Source: Deltaproteobacteria bacterium
GTDB lineage: Bacteria > Desulfobacterota > Desulfobulbia > Desulfobulbales > VMSU01
Assembly (NCBI GenBank): GCA_024274995.1
Contig: JAJSAA010000277.1
Span: forward strand, 1 to 20,954
Length of the DNA: 20,954 nt
Direction: 5' to 3'
In this document: positions 1 through 6,527 of the stretch, piece after piece
Layout: every line of letters starts with the position of its first letter
How positions within the stretch are numbered: the stretch's first letter is position 1
The notes under the pieces: model-generated
The model's input: the letters and a program-made list of their open reading frames with translations, nothing else
Told to the model about the DNA's origin: nothing
Databases searched by the model: none
Position numbers and translations under genes: made by a program

Positions 1-855
1 AGCGGCCGGCAAATGGGCACCAGCCGGGAAGAGGGCGGGGCGGTCGTCAAGCACCACGGGCATTTTCTTCCTGAGCAGAGCGGCAGCCTGGTGAATAGAG
101 TTATCATACAGGGTATAGCCGGTCAATTTTGCCCCAGGCGCTGGCCGGGGCCAGCGGGCATCAAAAAAGGCCTTGCCGGTGAGGCCTTTTTTCTCCGCCG
201 TCAGGGCATCGTTGATGATCCTTTTGACCACCTCCGGGCTGGGCCCGTCCAATCTGCTGACCATGAGCAGACGCGCCTTGACTAAACTGCTTTTCCGGCC
301 CTGCCAGCCAAGATAAGCGGGATTGGGCAGCCATCCCGCCAGCGGATAGTCCCCCTGGCGCACCAGGGCTATTTCTGAATCCACCGCCGCCCTCTGATTA
401 GCCTTCTGCCGTTCTTTAATTCTCCTTATGATTTTGAGCTTGTCCTTATCCCCGCTCTGCCTTATCATATCTCTTTGGCGGCGAAGACGTTTAGGCGTTA
501 ACGTATCCACAAATGACAACTTCGGCGCCCTGATTTTAAGCGGCACGCCAAACATCAGCACCAGGCATTTAATTTCGCCATAACGTTCGTCAAGATAGTC
601 GCGGACGGGTTTGGCGATTTCATGCTCATAAGCAAAACGGTTGATCCGTTCCTTTCGGGTAGTTTTTATAATAATGAGATTAGCGGCGGGAATACCTCGT
701 TTTGCCATATAGAAATGGGCCAGTTTCAGGCTCTCGGCCACCCTCTGATTGGCAACGACGGCCACTTGGGACGGGACTAATGCCGCGCCTGAGGCCGGTG
801 GCAGAAGAAGCCGCAAAAAAACAATAAAAATAAACGGCAGACGATATACTGGCAT
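1..855 (-). CDS. TIGR03790-family secreted protein, 3' end cut by window edge
   Basis: This minus-strand reading frame runs open from an ATG at 855 to the window edge, giving the first 285 residues. A purine-rich AAAGGAA lies just upstream of the start. The N-terminus (MPVYRLPFIFIVFLRLLLPP, then ASGAA) reads as a signal peptide. The mature part opens with VAVVANQRVAESLKLAHFYM and KRGIPAANLI, then has a YLDERYGEIKCLVLMFGVPLKIR stretch in which a conserved-looking 'LVLxxGVPLKI' can be seen. I recognise this pattern (named residues, then 'RGIP', then 'YGVPL') as the TIGR03790 family of uncharacterised exported proteins. The segment around residues 120-160 is strongly basic. The biochemical role is unknown. 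The gene is divergent from the small ORF at 920, so the 64 bp between them should hold both promoters. Family assignment is from memory of the motif pattern. Confidence 0.72.
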   Translation of the reverse strand, partial: MPVYRLPFIFIVFLRLLLPPASGAALVPSQVAVVANQRVAESLKLAHFYMAKRGIPAANLIIIKTTRKERINRFAYEHEIAKPVRDYLDERYGEIKCLVLMFGVPLKIRAPKLSFVDTLTPKRLRRQRDMIRQSGDKDKLKIIRRIKERQKANQRAAVDSEIALVRQGDYPLAGWLPNPAYLGWQGRKSSLVKARLLMVSRLDGPSPEVVKRIINDALTAEKKGLTGKAFFDARWPRPAPGAKLTGYTLYDNSIHQAAALLRKKMPVVLDDRPALFPAGAHLPAA

Positions 856-919
856 CTTTTTCCTTTGGATGGTTAAAGGATTCGACTTGCTGTTAAATAA
901 CAAAATACCAATATAGCCC

Positions 920-1078
920 ATGAACAGCATAATTTCCCTCGTTATTTCCGGATTTATAGGTCTTGTGGCAGGCTGGTTCATCGCCAGGAAAAAACCCGAT
1001 TACTGTCCGCCCTGACTTTTTATTTACGGAGCCCTGGGCGCAGGGTTCGTAAGTTTCTATTTATTAACCAGATTGTAG
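920..1078 (+). CDS. Candidate small membrane selenoprotein (CPPU), 52 residues with TGA decoded
   Basis: The ATG at 920 opens a frame giving 31 residues up to TGA at 1013-1015. The same frame then continues for 20 codons to TAG at 1076-1078. If TGA is read as selenocysteine (U32), the product has a first hydrophobic helix (residues 3-22), a short basic loop RKKPDY, the redox-type motif C29-P-P-U32, and a second glycine-rich hydrophobic helix (LFIYGALGAGFVSFYLLTRL). A perfect 8-bp hairpin sits 13 nt after the TGA, where bacterial SECIS elements lie. The TAG abuts the ribosome-binding site of the next gene, as expected of an operon partner. The layout of two helices with a cysteine pair between them and YGALxG at the start of helix 2 recalls DUF6132-type small proteins; this is from memory. 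Weaknesses: there is no clear Shine-Dalgarno upstream, and a plain 31-residue peptide or a decayed gene cannot be excluded. Confidence 0.5.
1029..1048 (+). promoter_or_regulatory. SECIS-like hairpin downstream of TGA 1013-1015
   Basis: GAGCCCTG at 1029-1036 pairs with CAGGGTTC at 1041-1048 (eight pairs, one of them G-U), closing a GGCG tetraloop. The first loop G (1037) is 21 nt after the TGA. Known bacterial SECIS hairpins sit in the coding region just after the UGA, with a G among the first loop bases about 16-37 nt downstream. This hairpin meets those rules by eye. A role in selenocysteine insertion is inferred. Confidence 0.45.
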
Positions 1079-1088
1079 AGGTGATTCC

Positions 1089-1838
1089 ATGAAATACCTG
1101 ATCCACCCCATTGTTGTGGGAACCAAGGAATTTGACAAGGGAATGATGACCTACCAGTATGATTACGGTACTCCCTTTACCATTCCCATCTACACCTGGT
1201 ATCTCGAAGGTGAAGATGGAGGCGCTAATATTCTGGTGGATACCGGCGAGCTGCACCCCATCCAGTCTGCAAGCCGGGCCGCGGCCATTGGCGGGCCGAT
1301 CTACACCTTTGAAGACGGCTTAAAGCGTTTTGACCTGCGGCCGGAAGATATCGACATCGTTATTCACACCCATCTGCATAACGACCATTGCGAAAATGAC
1401 TATAAGTGTTCCAAGGCCTCCTTTTATATTCACGAAAAAGAGCTGGAAACCATTGCCAATCCGCACCCCTTGGACTTTCGTTATCTCGAAGACTTCATCT
1501 TTGAGATTCGTGACGGAGGCCAGATTATTCCGCTTAAAGGCGATCAGGAGATTGTGCCGGGCATTAAGGTTATCCACACCCCGGCCCATACAGCGGGCGG
1601 TATGTCGGTGGTGGTGGACACCCCCTCTGGCAAGGCTGTTATCACCGGTTTCTGTTGTCTCCTGGAAAACTTCTTTCCGCCAAAGAAAATAACGGCCATG
1701 GAGATGGAGGTTATTCCGCCCGGCACCCATGTCAATACCTACGAGTCCTATGACATTTTATGCCGGGTCAAGGAGGAAGCCGATATTATCATCCCCCTCC
1801 ATGAGCCAAAATTTGCCGCCCAGAAGACCATCGGTTGA
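1089..1838 (+). CDS. Metallo-beta-lactamase-fold hydrolase, N-acyl homoserine lactonase-like
   Basis: This 249-residue protein has the metallo-beta-lactamase fold. The metal motif HxHxDH is seen as H95-L-H97-N-D99-H100, followed by a third ligand H167 in TPAHTAGG and a late H238 in IIPLHEP. Spacing and the ENF motif (193-195) resemble AHL-lactonase (AiiA-type) proteins, where the bridging Asp lies 22 residues after the third-ligand His. Here that position is C189 within TGFCC, so the site is atypical and the substrate should not be assumed to be a homoserine lactone. There is no signal peptide, so it is probably cytoplasmic. A good ribosome-binding site (GAGGTGA, 1078-1084) precedes the ATG at 1089 and overlaps the end of the small CPPU reading frame, suggesting co-transcription. 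The fold is certain; the substrate is unknown. Confidence 0.85.
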   Translation: MKYLIHPIVVGTKEFDKGMMTYQYDYGTPFTIPIYTWYLEGEDGGANILVDTGELHPIQSASRAAAIGGPIYTFEDGLKRFDLRPEDIDIVIHTHLHNDHCENDYKCSKASFYIHEKELETIANPHPLDFRYLEDFIFEIRDGGQIIPLKGDQEIVPGIKVIHTPAHTAGGMSVVVDTPSGKAVITGFCCLLENFFPPKKITAMEMEVIPPGTHVNTYESYDILCRVKEEADIIIPLHEPKFAAQKTIG

Positions 1839-1867
1839 GTGCTGTTGAATTATCCCCCTCCATGAGC
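1791..1867. repeat. 16-bp direct repeat at the 3' end of the hydrolase gene
   Basis: The sequence ATCCCCCTCCATGAGC occurs at 1791-1806 inside the last codons of the hydrolase gene (coding for IPLHE) and again at 1852-1867 after its stop codon, with a 61-bp period. It may be the trace of a local duplication. No function is evident. Confidence 0.7.
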
Positions 1868-1897
1868 GGGCGGGGCAATCTCCTTTCTTTACAATAA

Positions 1898-1927
1898 TTC
1901 AGATTCCAGTTATGATTGTGGTACAAT
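1898..1927 (+). promoter_or_regulatory. Candidate sigma-70 promoter for lptA
   Basis: An extended -10 element, TGG followed by TACAAT (1919-1927), lies about 48 bp before the lptA start. A weak -35-like TTCAGA is at 1898-1903, with an 18-bp spacer. It is the best promoter-like sequence in the 136-bp gap and is called by eye only. Confidence 0.4.
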
Positions 1928-1974
1928 TTTTGTAGAGGTTATCGCAACCATAAAATCGGAAAGGCCTTATTATA

Positions 1975-2511
1975 ATGAAGTACACGAAATTGCTCTGTCT
2001 GCTCACACTTTTCTGTCTGTTGCTGCCCCTTACTGCTATTGCCGCCCCCGCCGAACCAAGTCAGAAGCCGGTGCAGATCGAAGCCGACCACATGCTCTCC
2101 ACCCCCAAGGACAACTCTGTCTTTTTTTCCGGCCGGGTGGTGGCCAAACAGGGGATGATGACCATCAATGCCGATGAGTTGACGGTCTATTATAACTCCA
2201 CCGAGAAGAAAAATAAGATTAACGCCCAAGATACCAAGGATATTAAGCAGATGTGGGCCAATGGCCATGTCAAGATCAACCAGAACAATTGGGTTGCCAC
2301 CGGCGATACAGCCAAATATTTTGCCGCTCAGCGCAAGATAGTAATTACCGGCCACACCAAGGTCTGGCAGAATGGCAATATGGTGAGCGGCGAGCGTTTT
2401 ATCCTCTTTTTAGACAGCGGCAAAAGTATTGTCGAGCCGGGTACCGGGAAAGGTGAGCGGGTAAAGGCCTTCTTCTATCCCAGTCAGGAAGACAAAAAGC
2501 AGACTCATTAG
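1975..2511 (+). CDS. lptA: LptA-like periplasmic LPS transport protein (OstA fold)
   Basis: This 178-residue protein has a clear signal peptide (about residues 1-23, ending LTAIAA). The mature region is OstA/LptA-like: PVQIEADHMLSTPKDNSVFF, then SGRVVAKQGMMTINADELTV, then a 'ANGHVKINQNNWVATGDTA' repeat-like beta strand pattern. In the Lpt system LptA forms the periplasmic bridge that carries lipopolysaccharide from the inner-membrane LptBFGC complex to LptD/E. The length is close to that of E. coli LptA (185). lptB follows after 13 bp, the usual partnership. An lptC gene, normally just upstream, is absent here; its place is taken by the hydrolase gene and a non-coding gap that carries a promoter-like sequence. 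Confidence 0.88.
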   Translation: MKYTKLLCLLTLFCLLLPLTAIAAPAEPSQKPVQIEADHMLSTPKDNSVFFSGRVVAKQGMMTINADELTVYYNSTEKKNKINAQDTKDIKQMWANGHVKINQNNWVATGDTAKYFAAQRKIVITGHTKVWQNGNMVSGERFILFLDSGKSIVEPGTGKGERVKAFFYPSQEDKKQTH

Positions 2512-2524
2512 GCTGGCAAACGAT

Positions 2525-3247
2525 ATGGCCATTCTGGAAATTAAAAATATAGTCAAGCAGTACAAGAAACGGCGGGTAGTGGATGGTATCAGCCTCAAGG
2601 TGGAGACTGGCAGGGTCGTTGGCCTCCTGGGGCCCAACGGGGCCGGCAAGACCACCACCTTTTATTCCATTGCTGGTTTTATTCAGCCCGATTCCGGCGC
2701 TGTTCTCCTTGATGGTGAGGACTTAACAGGCCTCCCCATCCATAAACGGGCCCGGCGCGGGCTGTCCTATCTGGCTCAAGAGGCTTCGGTCTTCAAAAAA
2801 TTAACAGTACGGGAAAATGTCCGGATTATCCTGGAAACCCTGGGGTTGCCCAAAATGGAGATTCGTGATCGTATCGTTCAGCTAATGAGCGATCTCCGCA
2901 TAACTCATCTTGCTGATAATCCGGCCTATTCCCTCTCCGGTGGTGAGCGGCGGCGGGTAGAAATCATGCGGGCTCTGGCCACCCAGCCCATATTTATATT
3001 ATTAGACGAGCCGTTTGCCGGAATTGACCCCCTCTCCATCGCCGACCTCCAAGGCATCATCTCCAACCTTCGTGACAAGGGCCTGGGCGTTTTAATCTCT
3101 GACCACAATGTCCGGGAAACCCTGACGGTTTGCGACTACGCCTATATCGTCAGTAATGGCAAGATTCTAACCCATGGTACTCCAGAGGAGATTGTAAACT
3201 CCGAGGCTGCCAGAAAAATGTACCTTGGGGAAAATTTCACTATGTAA
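2525..3247 (+). CDS. lptB: LPS export ABC transporter ATP-binding protein LptB
   Basis: This 240-residue ABC ATPase energises extraction of lipopolysaccharide from the inner membrane together with LptF and LptG. Visible motifs are Walker A GPNGAGKT (36-43), the Q-loop at Q85 (YLAQEASVF, typical of LptB), signature LSGGE (137-141) followed by RRRVEIMRALA, Walker B IFILLDE (156-162), and the switch-region ISDHNVRETL. The full length matches LptB of other proteobacteria (about 240). It sits 13 bp downstream of lptA and upstream of rpoN, the canonical proteobacterial order. The membrane partners LptF and LptG are not in this window. Confidence 0.95.
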   Translation: MAILEIKNIVKQYKKRRVVDGISLKVETGRVVGLLGPNGAGKTTTFYSIAGFIQPDSGAVLLDGEDLTGLPIHKRARRGLSYLAQEASVFKKLTVRENVRIILETLGLPKMEIRDRIVQLMSDLRITHLADNPAYSLSGGERRRVEIMRALATQPIFILLDEPFAGIDPLSIADLQGIISNLRDKGLGVLISDHNVRETLTVCDYAYIVSNGKILTHGTPEEIVNSEAARKMYLGENFTM

Positions 3248-3328
3248 GCAAGGAGTTTTTTTATATGATATTTTTGTAATCTGCCAGTCCCTATTATTTT
3301 CAAAATTTCACGCATGGATAATTAAACG

Positions 3329-4807
3329 ATGTCGTTACAATTGAGACAGCAGCTCAAATTAGCCCAACAACTGGTGATGACCCCGCAGCTCCAGCAGGCC
3401 ATCCGCCTTTTGCAGCTATCAAGCTTGGAGTTGTCCGACACCGTTCAGGAGGAGATTGAACAAAATCCGGTATTGGAGGAAGATACCAATAATCCAGACA
3501 GCCTCCATGAGTCTCTGCAGGAGCTCACTGCTGAAGGCCAGGAGCCGGAATCTGCCGCCCCCAGCAATACCACCGATGAGGTCAACCTGGAAAGCCCCTC
3601 CGGTCTCAAGGAGATTAATTGGGAGGATTATGCCAATGAATACGAGGATAAATCAGCCTTTAAACCTCAAAATGACCCTGACCTGCCCTCTCGTTTTGAC
3701 ATCCTGACTAAAAAGACCAACCTCTCCGATCATTTGCAATGGCAGTTGAAATTTACCAATATTAACGACCAGGAAGAGGAGGTCGGCAATTTCATCATCG
3801 GCAATCTGGATCAGGATGGTTTCCTTGGGGTCAGCGATGAGGAAATTGTCGCAGCCACCAAATCATCGGCATCGATGGTACAAAAAATACTGGCCATGGT
3901 TCAGGACATGGATCCCCCCGGTATCGCCGCCCGCAGTCTGCAGGAGAGCCTGCTCCTACAGTTGGCCCACCTCAATCTCAGCACCTCAGCGGCTGGTGAA
4001 CTGGTGAGGAACTACCTGCCATTTTTAACTAACCGGGATTACGCCGCTATTGTCAAGGCCTCCGGCTACCCGTTAAAGGAGGTCTTGGCGGCCCTGGAGG
4101 TAATCAAGGGCCTCAATCCCCACCCCGGACGCACCTATTCCGACGAAGAACCCCGCTATATTATTCCCGATGTCTATGTCTATAAGATGGATGGCGAATA
4201 TGTCATTGTCTTGAATGATGACGGAATGCCGCGTCTTAAAATCAGCAAATTTTACCAGGATATTCTCAAAGGCCATAAGGATGTCCCCGGACTCGCCAAA
4301 GATACCAAGAACTATATTCAGGGTAAATTAAAGTCGGCAATGTGGCTCATCAAGAGCATCCAGCAGCGTCAGCGTACCATCTACAATGTGGTGGAGAGCC
4401 TGCTTAAATTTCAACATGATTTTTTTGAAAAAGGGCCGGATTATATGCGGCCCCTCATCCTGAAAGATGTCGCTGATGATATAAATATGCACGAATCGAC
4501 CATCAGCCGGGTGACCACTAATAAATATGTCCATACCCCCCAGGGACTCTTTGAGTTAAAATACTTCTTTAATTCCGCCATTGCCAGAACCGGCGGCGAG
4601 GAGGCCCTGGCCTCGGAGAGTATCAAGGTTAAGATGAAGCGGTTGATTCAGGCCGAAGATCCGTATAAACCATTGAGCGATATGGCTATTGTCAAGCTTC
4701 TGGCTCGGGAGAGCAACATTAGGATTGCCCGCCGAACAGTGGCTAAATATCGTGAAAATATGGGCATATTGCCCTCTAAATATCGCCGTGCCCCCAAGTT
4801 GAAATAA
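3329..4807 (+). CDS. rpoN: RNA polymerase sigma-54 factor RpoN
   Basis: This 492-residue protein is sigma-54, which directs RNA polymerase to -24/-12 promoters and needs AAA+ activators to open DNA. Region I is obvious at the N-terminus (QLRQQLKLAQQLVMTPQLQQ followed by AIRLLQLS). An acidic, poorly conserved region II follows (about residues 50-110). The core-binding and DNA-binding regions come next, including the helix-turn-helix area (LKDVADDINMHESTISRVTT) and the RpoN box ARRTVAKYRE at 467-476 near the C-terminus. It lies 81 bp after lptB. No -24/-12 promoter was recognised by eye in the intergenic gaps of this window, so its local targets are unknown. The hpf gene that often follows rpoN is missing, and rapZ starts one base after the stop codon. 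Confidence 0.97.
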   Translation: MSLQLRQQLKLAQQLVMTPQLQQAIRLLQLSSLELSDTVQEEIEQNPVLEEDTNNPDSLHESLQELTAEGQEPESAAPSNTTDEVNLESPSGLKEINWEDYANEYEDKSAFKPQNDPDLPSRFDILTKKTNLSDHLQWQLKFTNINDQEEEVGNFIIGNLDQDGFLGVSDEEIVAATKSSASMVQKILAMVQDMDPPGIAARSLQESLLLQLAHLNLSTSAAGELVRNYLPFLTNRDYAAIVKASGYPLKEVLAALEVIKGLNPHPGRTYSDEEPRYIIPDVYVYKMDGEYVIVLNDDGMPRLKISKFYQDILKGHKDVPGLAKDTKNYIQGKLKSAMWLIKSIQQRQRTIYNVVESLLKFQHDFFEKGPDYMRPLILKDVADDINMHESTISRVTTNKYVHTPQGLFELKYFFNSAIARTGGEEALASESIKVKMKRLIQAEDPYKPLSDMAIVKLLARESNIRIARRTVAKYRENMGILPSKYRRAPKLK

Positions 4808-4808
4808 T

Positions 4809-5663
4809 ATGCCGGAAATATCCCCCCAGCTTATATTACTCACCGGTCTCTCTGGAGCTGGTAAGAGTACCGCCCTGCACGCTCTGGAGGACGTCGGCTT
4901 TTTCTGTATTGATAACTTCCCTGCCCTCTTGCTGTCCGACCTGGTGAGCAAAATAATCCAGCCCGGCAAACGCCGCCTGGCCCTGGTCATGGATACCAGG
5001 GATGAGGAATTTTACAATAATTATCCCTGCGTAATCAGCGTACTGCGGAAAACAATCCCCAGCCTGCGGGTTATCTACCTCGAAGCGGCGGCGGATATTC
5101 TCCTGCGGCGTTTCAGCGCCATGCGCCGCCTGCATCCCACCGCAAGCGAATCCGTGCGGGACGGTATTGCCCTGGAGAAACGTCGTTTCACCGGCCTGCG
5201 GGAGCTGGCGGATATTATTATTGATACCTCAAGCCTTACCCCGCACCAACTGCGGGCCGTCCTCCTGAGAAAATATGAAACTGCCCAGGAAACGGGCTTA
5301 AAGGTTGACCTGTTGTCCTTTGGTTTCAAGCACGGCCTGCCGCCGGAGGCCGATCTGGTCTTCGACGTCCGCTTCCTGGTCAACCCCTATTTTGTGCCGG
5401 AATTAAAGGAGATGAGCGGTCAGGAACAACCGGTGGCCGATTATGTCCTCCAGACCCCCGAGGCCGAAGGATTTCTGGCTCGTCTTCTACCCCTTTTTGA
5501 CTTTCTCATTCCCTCCTACGCCAGGGAAGGCAAGACCTATCTCACCATTGCCATTGGCTGCACCGGCGGCCGCCACCGCTCGGTGGCCGTGGCTGAGTAC
5601 CTGGCTCATCACCTTGATATCAGAGCACTTACCATCCGCCACCGCGATTTGTTGAAGCGCTAA
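4809..5663 (+). CDS. rapZ: RNase adapter / nucleotide-binding protein RapZ
   Basis: At 284 residues, exactly the length of E. coli RapZ, this protein has an N-terminal P-loop GLSGAGKST (13-21), a VMDTRDEEF Walker-B-like segment, and a C-terminal domain with GCTGGRHRSVAVAEYL near residues 250-266. In E. coli RapZ is an RNA-binding adapter that delivers the sRNA GlmZ to RNase E and so controls glucosamine-6-phosphate synthase. In other bacteria the RapZ/YvcJ family binds nucleotide but its role is less clear. The gene begins one base after rpoN ends, so translation is probably coupled. The usual downstream PTS genes are absent; instead a non-coding stretch with a transposon-derived element follows. 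Confidence 0.94.
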   Translation: MPEISPQLILLTGLSGAGKSTALHALEDVGFFCIDNFPALLLSDLVSKIIQPGKRRLALVMDTRDEEFYNNYPCVISVLRKTIPSLRVIYLEAAADILLRRFSAMRRLHPTASESVRDGIALEKRRFTGLRELADIIIDTSSLTPHQLRAVLLRKYETAQETGLKVDLLSFGFKHGLPPEADLVFDVRFLVNPYFVPELKEMSGQEQPVADYVLQTPEAEGFLARLLPLFDFLIPSYAREGKTYLTIAIGCTGGRHRSVAVAEYLAHHLDIRALTIRHRDLLKR

Positions 5664-5769
5664 CCCCCCATCAGCACCTATTTTAGTCCTTTACATTTTT
5701 AGCGTATGACATTAAATTAAATACTTAAATTCCGGTTGGTGAACTAATCAACGCCCAGTATTTATTATG

Positions 5770-5867
5770 CCGGATTCGTAACTGTTTAGGTATGGCTGTT
5801 AAATTGCCCTAAACTCTGAGCTGTAACTGCTTAGATGTGGAGTGTAGCTAAACAGTTACCCGGATTC
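5770..5867. mobile_element. MITE copy 1 (IS66-like ends) with 8-bp target duplication
   Basis: The element spans 5778-5859 (82 bp). Its 12-bp ends are perfect inverted repeats: GTAACTGTTTAG on the left and CTAAACAGTTAC on the right. The 8-bp sequence CCGGATTC lies directly outside both ends (5770-5777 and 5860-5867), a textbook target duplication. An internal TAACTGCTTAG (5824-5834) repeats the end motif. There is no coding capacity. GTAA termini with 8-bp duplications are the published hallmark of IS66-family transposition, so this is probably a non-autonomous derivative moved by an IS66-type transposase elsewhere in the genome. Confidence 0.85.
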
Positions 5868-5924
5868 TTATAACTATTCCGCCTGATGTCAGAAGTTCCG
5901 ACTGCTGAACAGACACCCGGATTC
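5868..5924. mobile_element. Possible decayed, internally deleted MITE copy beside copy 1
   Basis: Directly after the right target duplication of copy 1, the 49-bp stretch 5868-5916 begins with a degenerate left end (TAACTATT at 5871-5878, compared with TAACTGTT). It ends with CTGAACAGACAC (5905-5916), which matches 9 of 12 bases of the right end CTAAACAGTTAC. A third CCGGATTC follows at 5917-5924. The arrangement suggests an older, shortened copy sharing the same target. This is inference from short matches. Confidence 0.35.
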
Positions 5925-5944
5925 ACAAATTACAGCTTGGGATT

Positions 5945-6250
5945 ATGTCCATGAAAAATGATATGAAAGACGAAGATGTTGAGCATGTGGCCGCCCTCTT
6001 AAAGACCATGTCACATCCTATCAGGATGCGGATATTATGCCTTCTGCAGGACAATGAGTTAACGGTTGGTGATCTCCGCTCCGAGGTTAAGACCTCCAAC
6101 GCCAATGTCTCTCAGCATCTCACCATACTCCGCAACAAGCAGATAATCGCCTCCCGTAAGGAGGCCAATTTTATCTATAACCGGATAGCTGACGAGCGTA
6201 TTTTAGAACTAATCTCCACTATGAAAAATTTATTCTGCCCGGCTAAATAA
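5945..6250 (+). CDS. ArsR/SmtB-family repressor, probable persulfide/sulfide sensor
   Basis: This 101-residue winged-helix regulator has the ArsR pattern: LLKTMSHPIRMRILCLLQ, then a helix-turn-helix with SNANVSQHLTILRNKQIIAS, then the wing RKEANFIYNRI. It has exactly two cysteines, C32 in the second helix and C98 near the C-terminus (LFCPAK). They are 66 residues apart. That is the spacing of the redox pair in the persulfide sensors SqrR (41/107) and BigR (42/108), and arsenic-type CxC metal sites are absent. The downstream gene encodes a YgaP-like membrane domain, matching the E. coli ygaV-ygaP pairing. The start at 5945 is preceded by TTGGGA; an ATG at 5951 is an alternative. The sensory function is inferred. 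Confidence 0.85.
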   Translation: MSMKNDMKDEDVEHVAALLKTMSHPIRMRILCLLQDNELTVGDLRSEVKTSNANVSQHLTILRNKQIIASRKEANFIYNRIADERILELISTMKNLFCPAK

Positions 6251-6262
6251 GTATTTACCAGG

Positions 6263-6279
6263 CCAGCCCCTTTTGCTGG
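6263..6279 (+). terminator. Weak hairpin between arsR-type gene and DUF2892 gene
   Basis: CCAGC (6263-6267) pairs with GCTGG (6275-6279) and is followed by ATATTTT. The 5-bp stem could attenuate read-through, but it is short and the T-run is interrupted. The neighbouring genes are still probably one transcription unit. Confidence 0.2.
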
Positions 6280-6315
6280 ATATTTTAAACACAACTAAGA
6301 ACAAGGAGAACGATA

Positions 6316-6519
6316 ATGGTGGTAAATGACTGGGTTCACTTCATCGCCGGGGCCTTTATTCTCATCAGTCTGGTACTGGGTGTTTTCATTAATCCCAACT
6401 GGTTCTGGTTCACCGCCTTTGTGGGGGCGAACCTCCTGCAGTTCGGGGTCAGCAAAGTCTGTCCTTTGGCAATGATTCTCAAAAAACTCGGAGTGCCTGA
6501 GAGCCGGCAATGTAAGTAG
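6316..6519 (+). CDS. YgaP-like two-helix membrane protein (DUF2892)
   Basis: This 67-residue inner-membrane protein has two hydrophobic helices (about 8-24 and 29-46) and the motif GANLLQFGVSKVCPLAMILKKLG typical of the YgaP transmembrane domain (DUF2892). In E. coli this domain is fused to a rhodanese that handles sulfane sulfur; here it stands alone, with cysteines C49 and C66. The start has a strong Shine-Dalgarno, AAGGAG at 6303-6308, seven bases before the ATG. It lies 65 bp after the ArsR-type regulator on the same strand, so the pair probably forms a sulfide or persulfide response unit. The family is well recognised; the biochemical activity of free-standing copies is not established to my knowledge. 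Confidence 0.85.
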   Translation: MVVNDWVHFIAGAFILISLVLGVFINPNWFWFTAFVGANLLQFGVSKVCPLAMILKKLGVPESRQCK

Positions 6520-6527
6520 AACAGTAA

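Noticed and set aside
13..285. Plus-strand open frame at the left edge
   Set aside because: It is the antisense shadow of the minus-strand TIGR03790-like gene, which has a signal peptide and family motifs.
5738..5755. Hairpin GTTGGT/ATCAAC as rapZ terminator
   Set aside because: Six pairs with one G-U and no T-run; too weak.
5868..5944. Operator palindrome for the ArsR-type regulator
   Set aside because: I searched by eye for an AT-rich dyad of the BigR/SqrR kind and found none convincing; the area is mostly transposon remnant.
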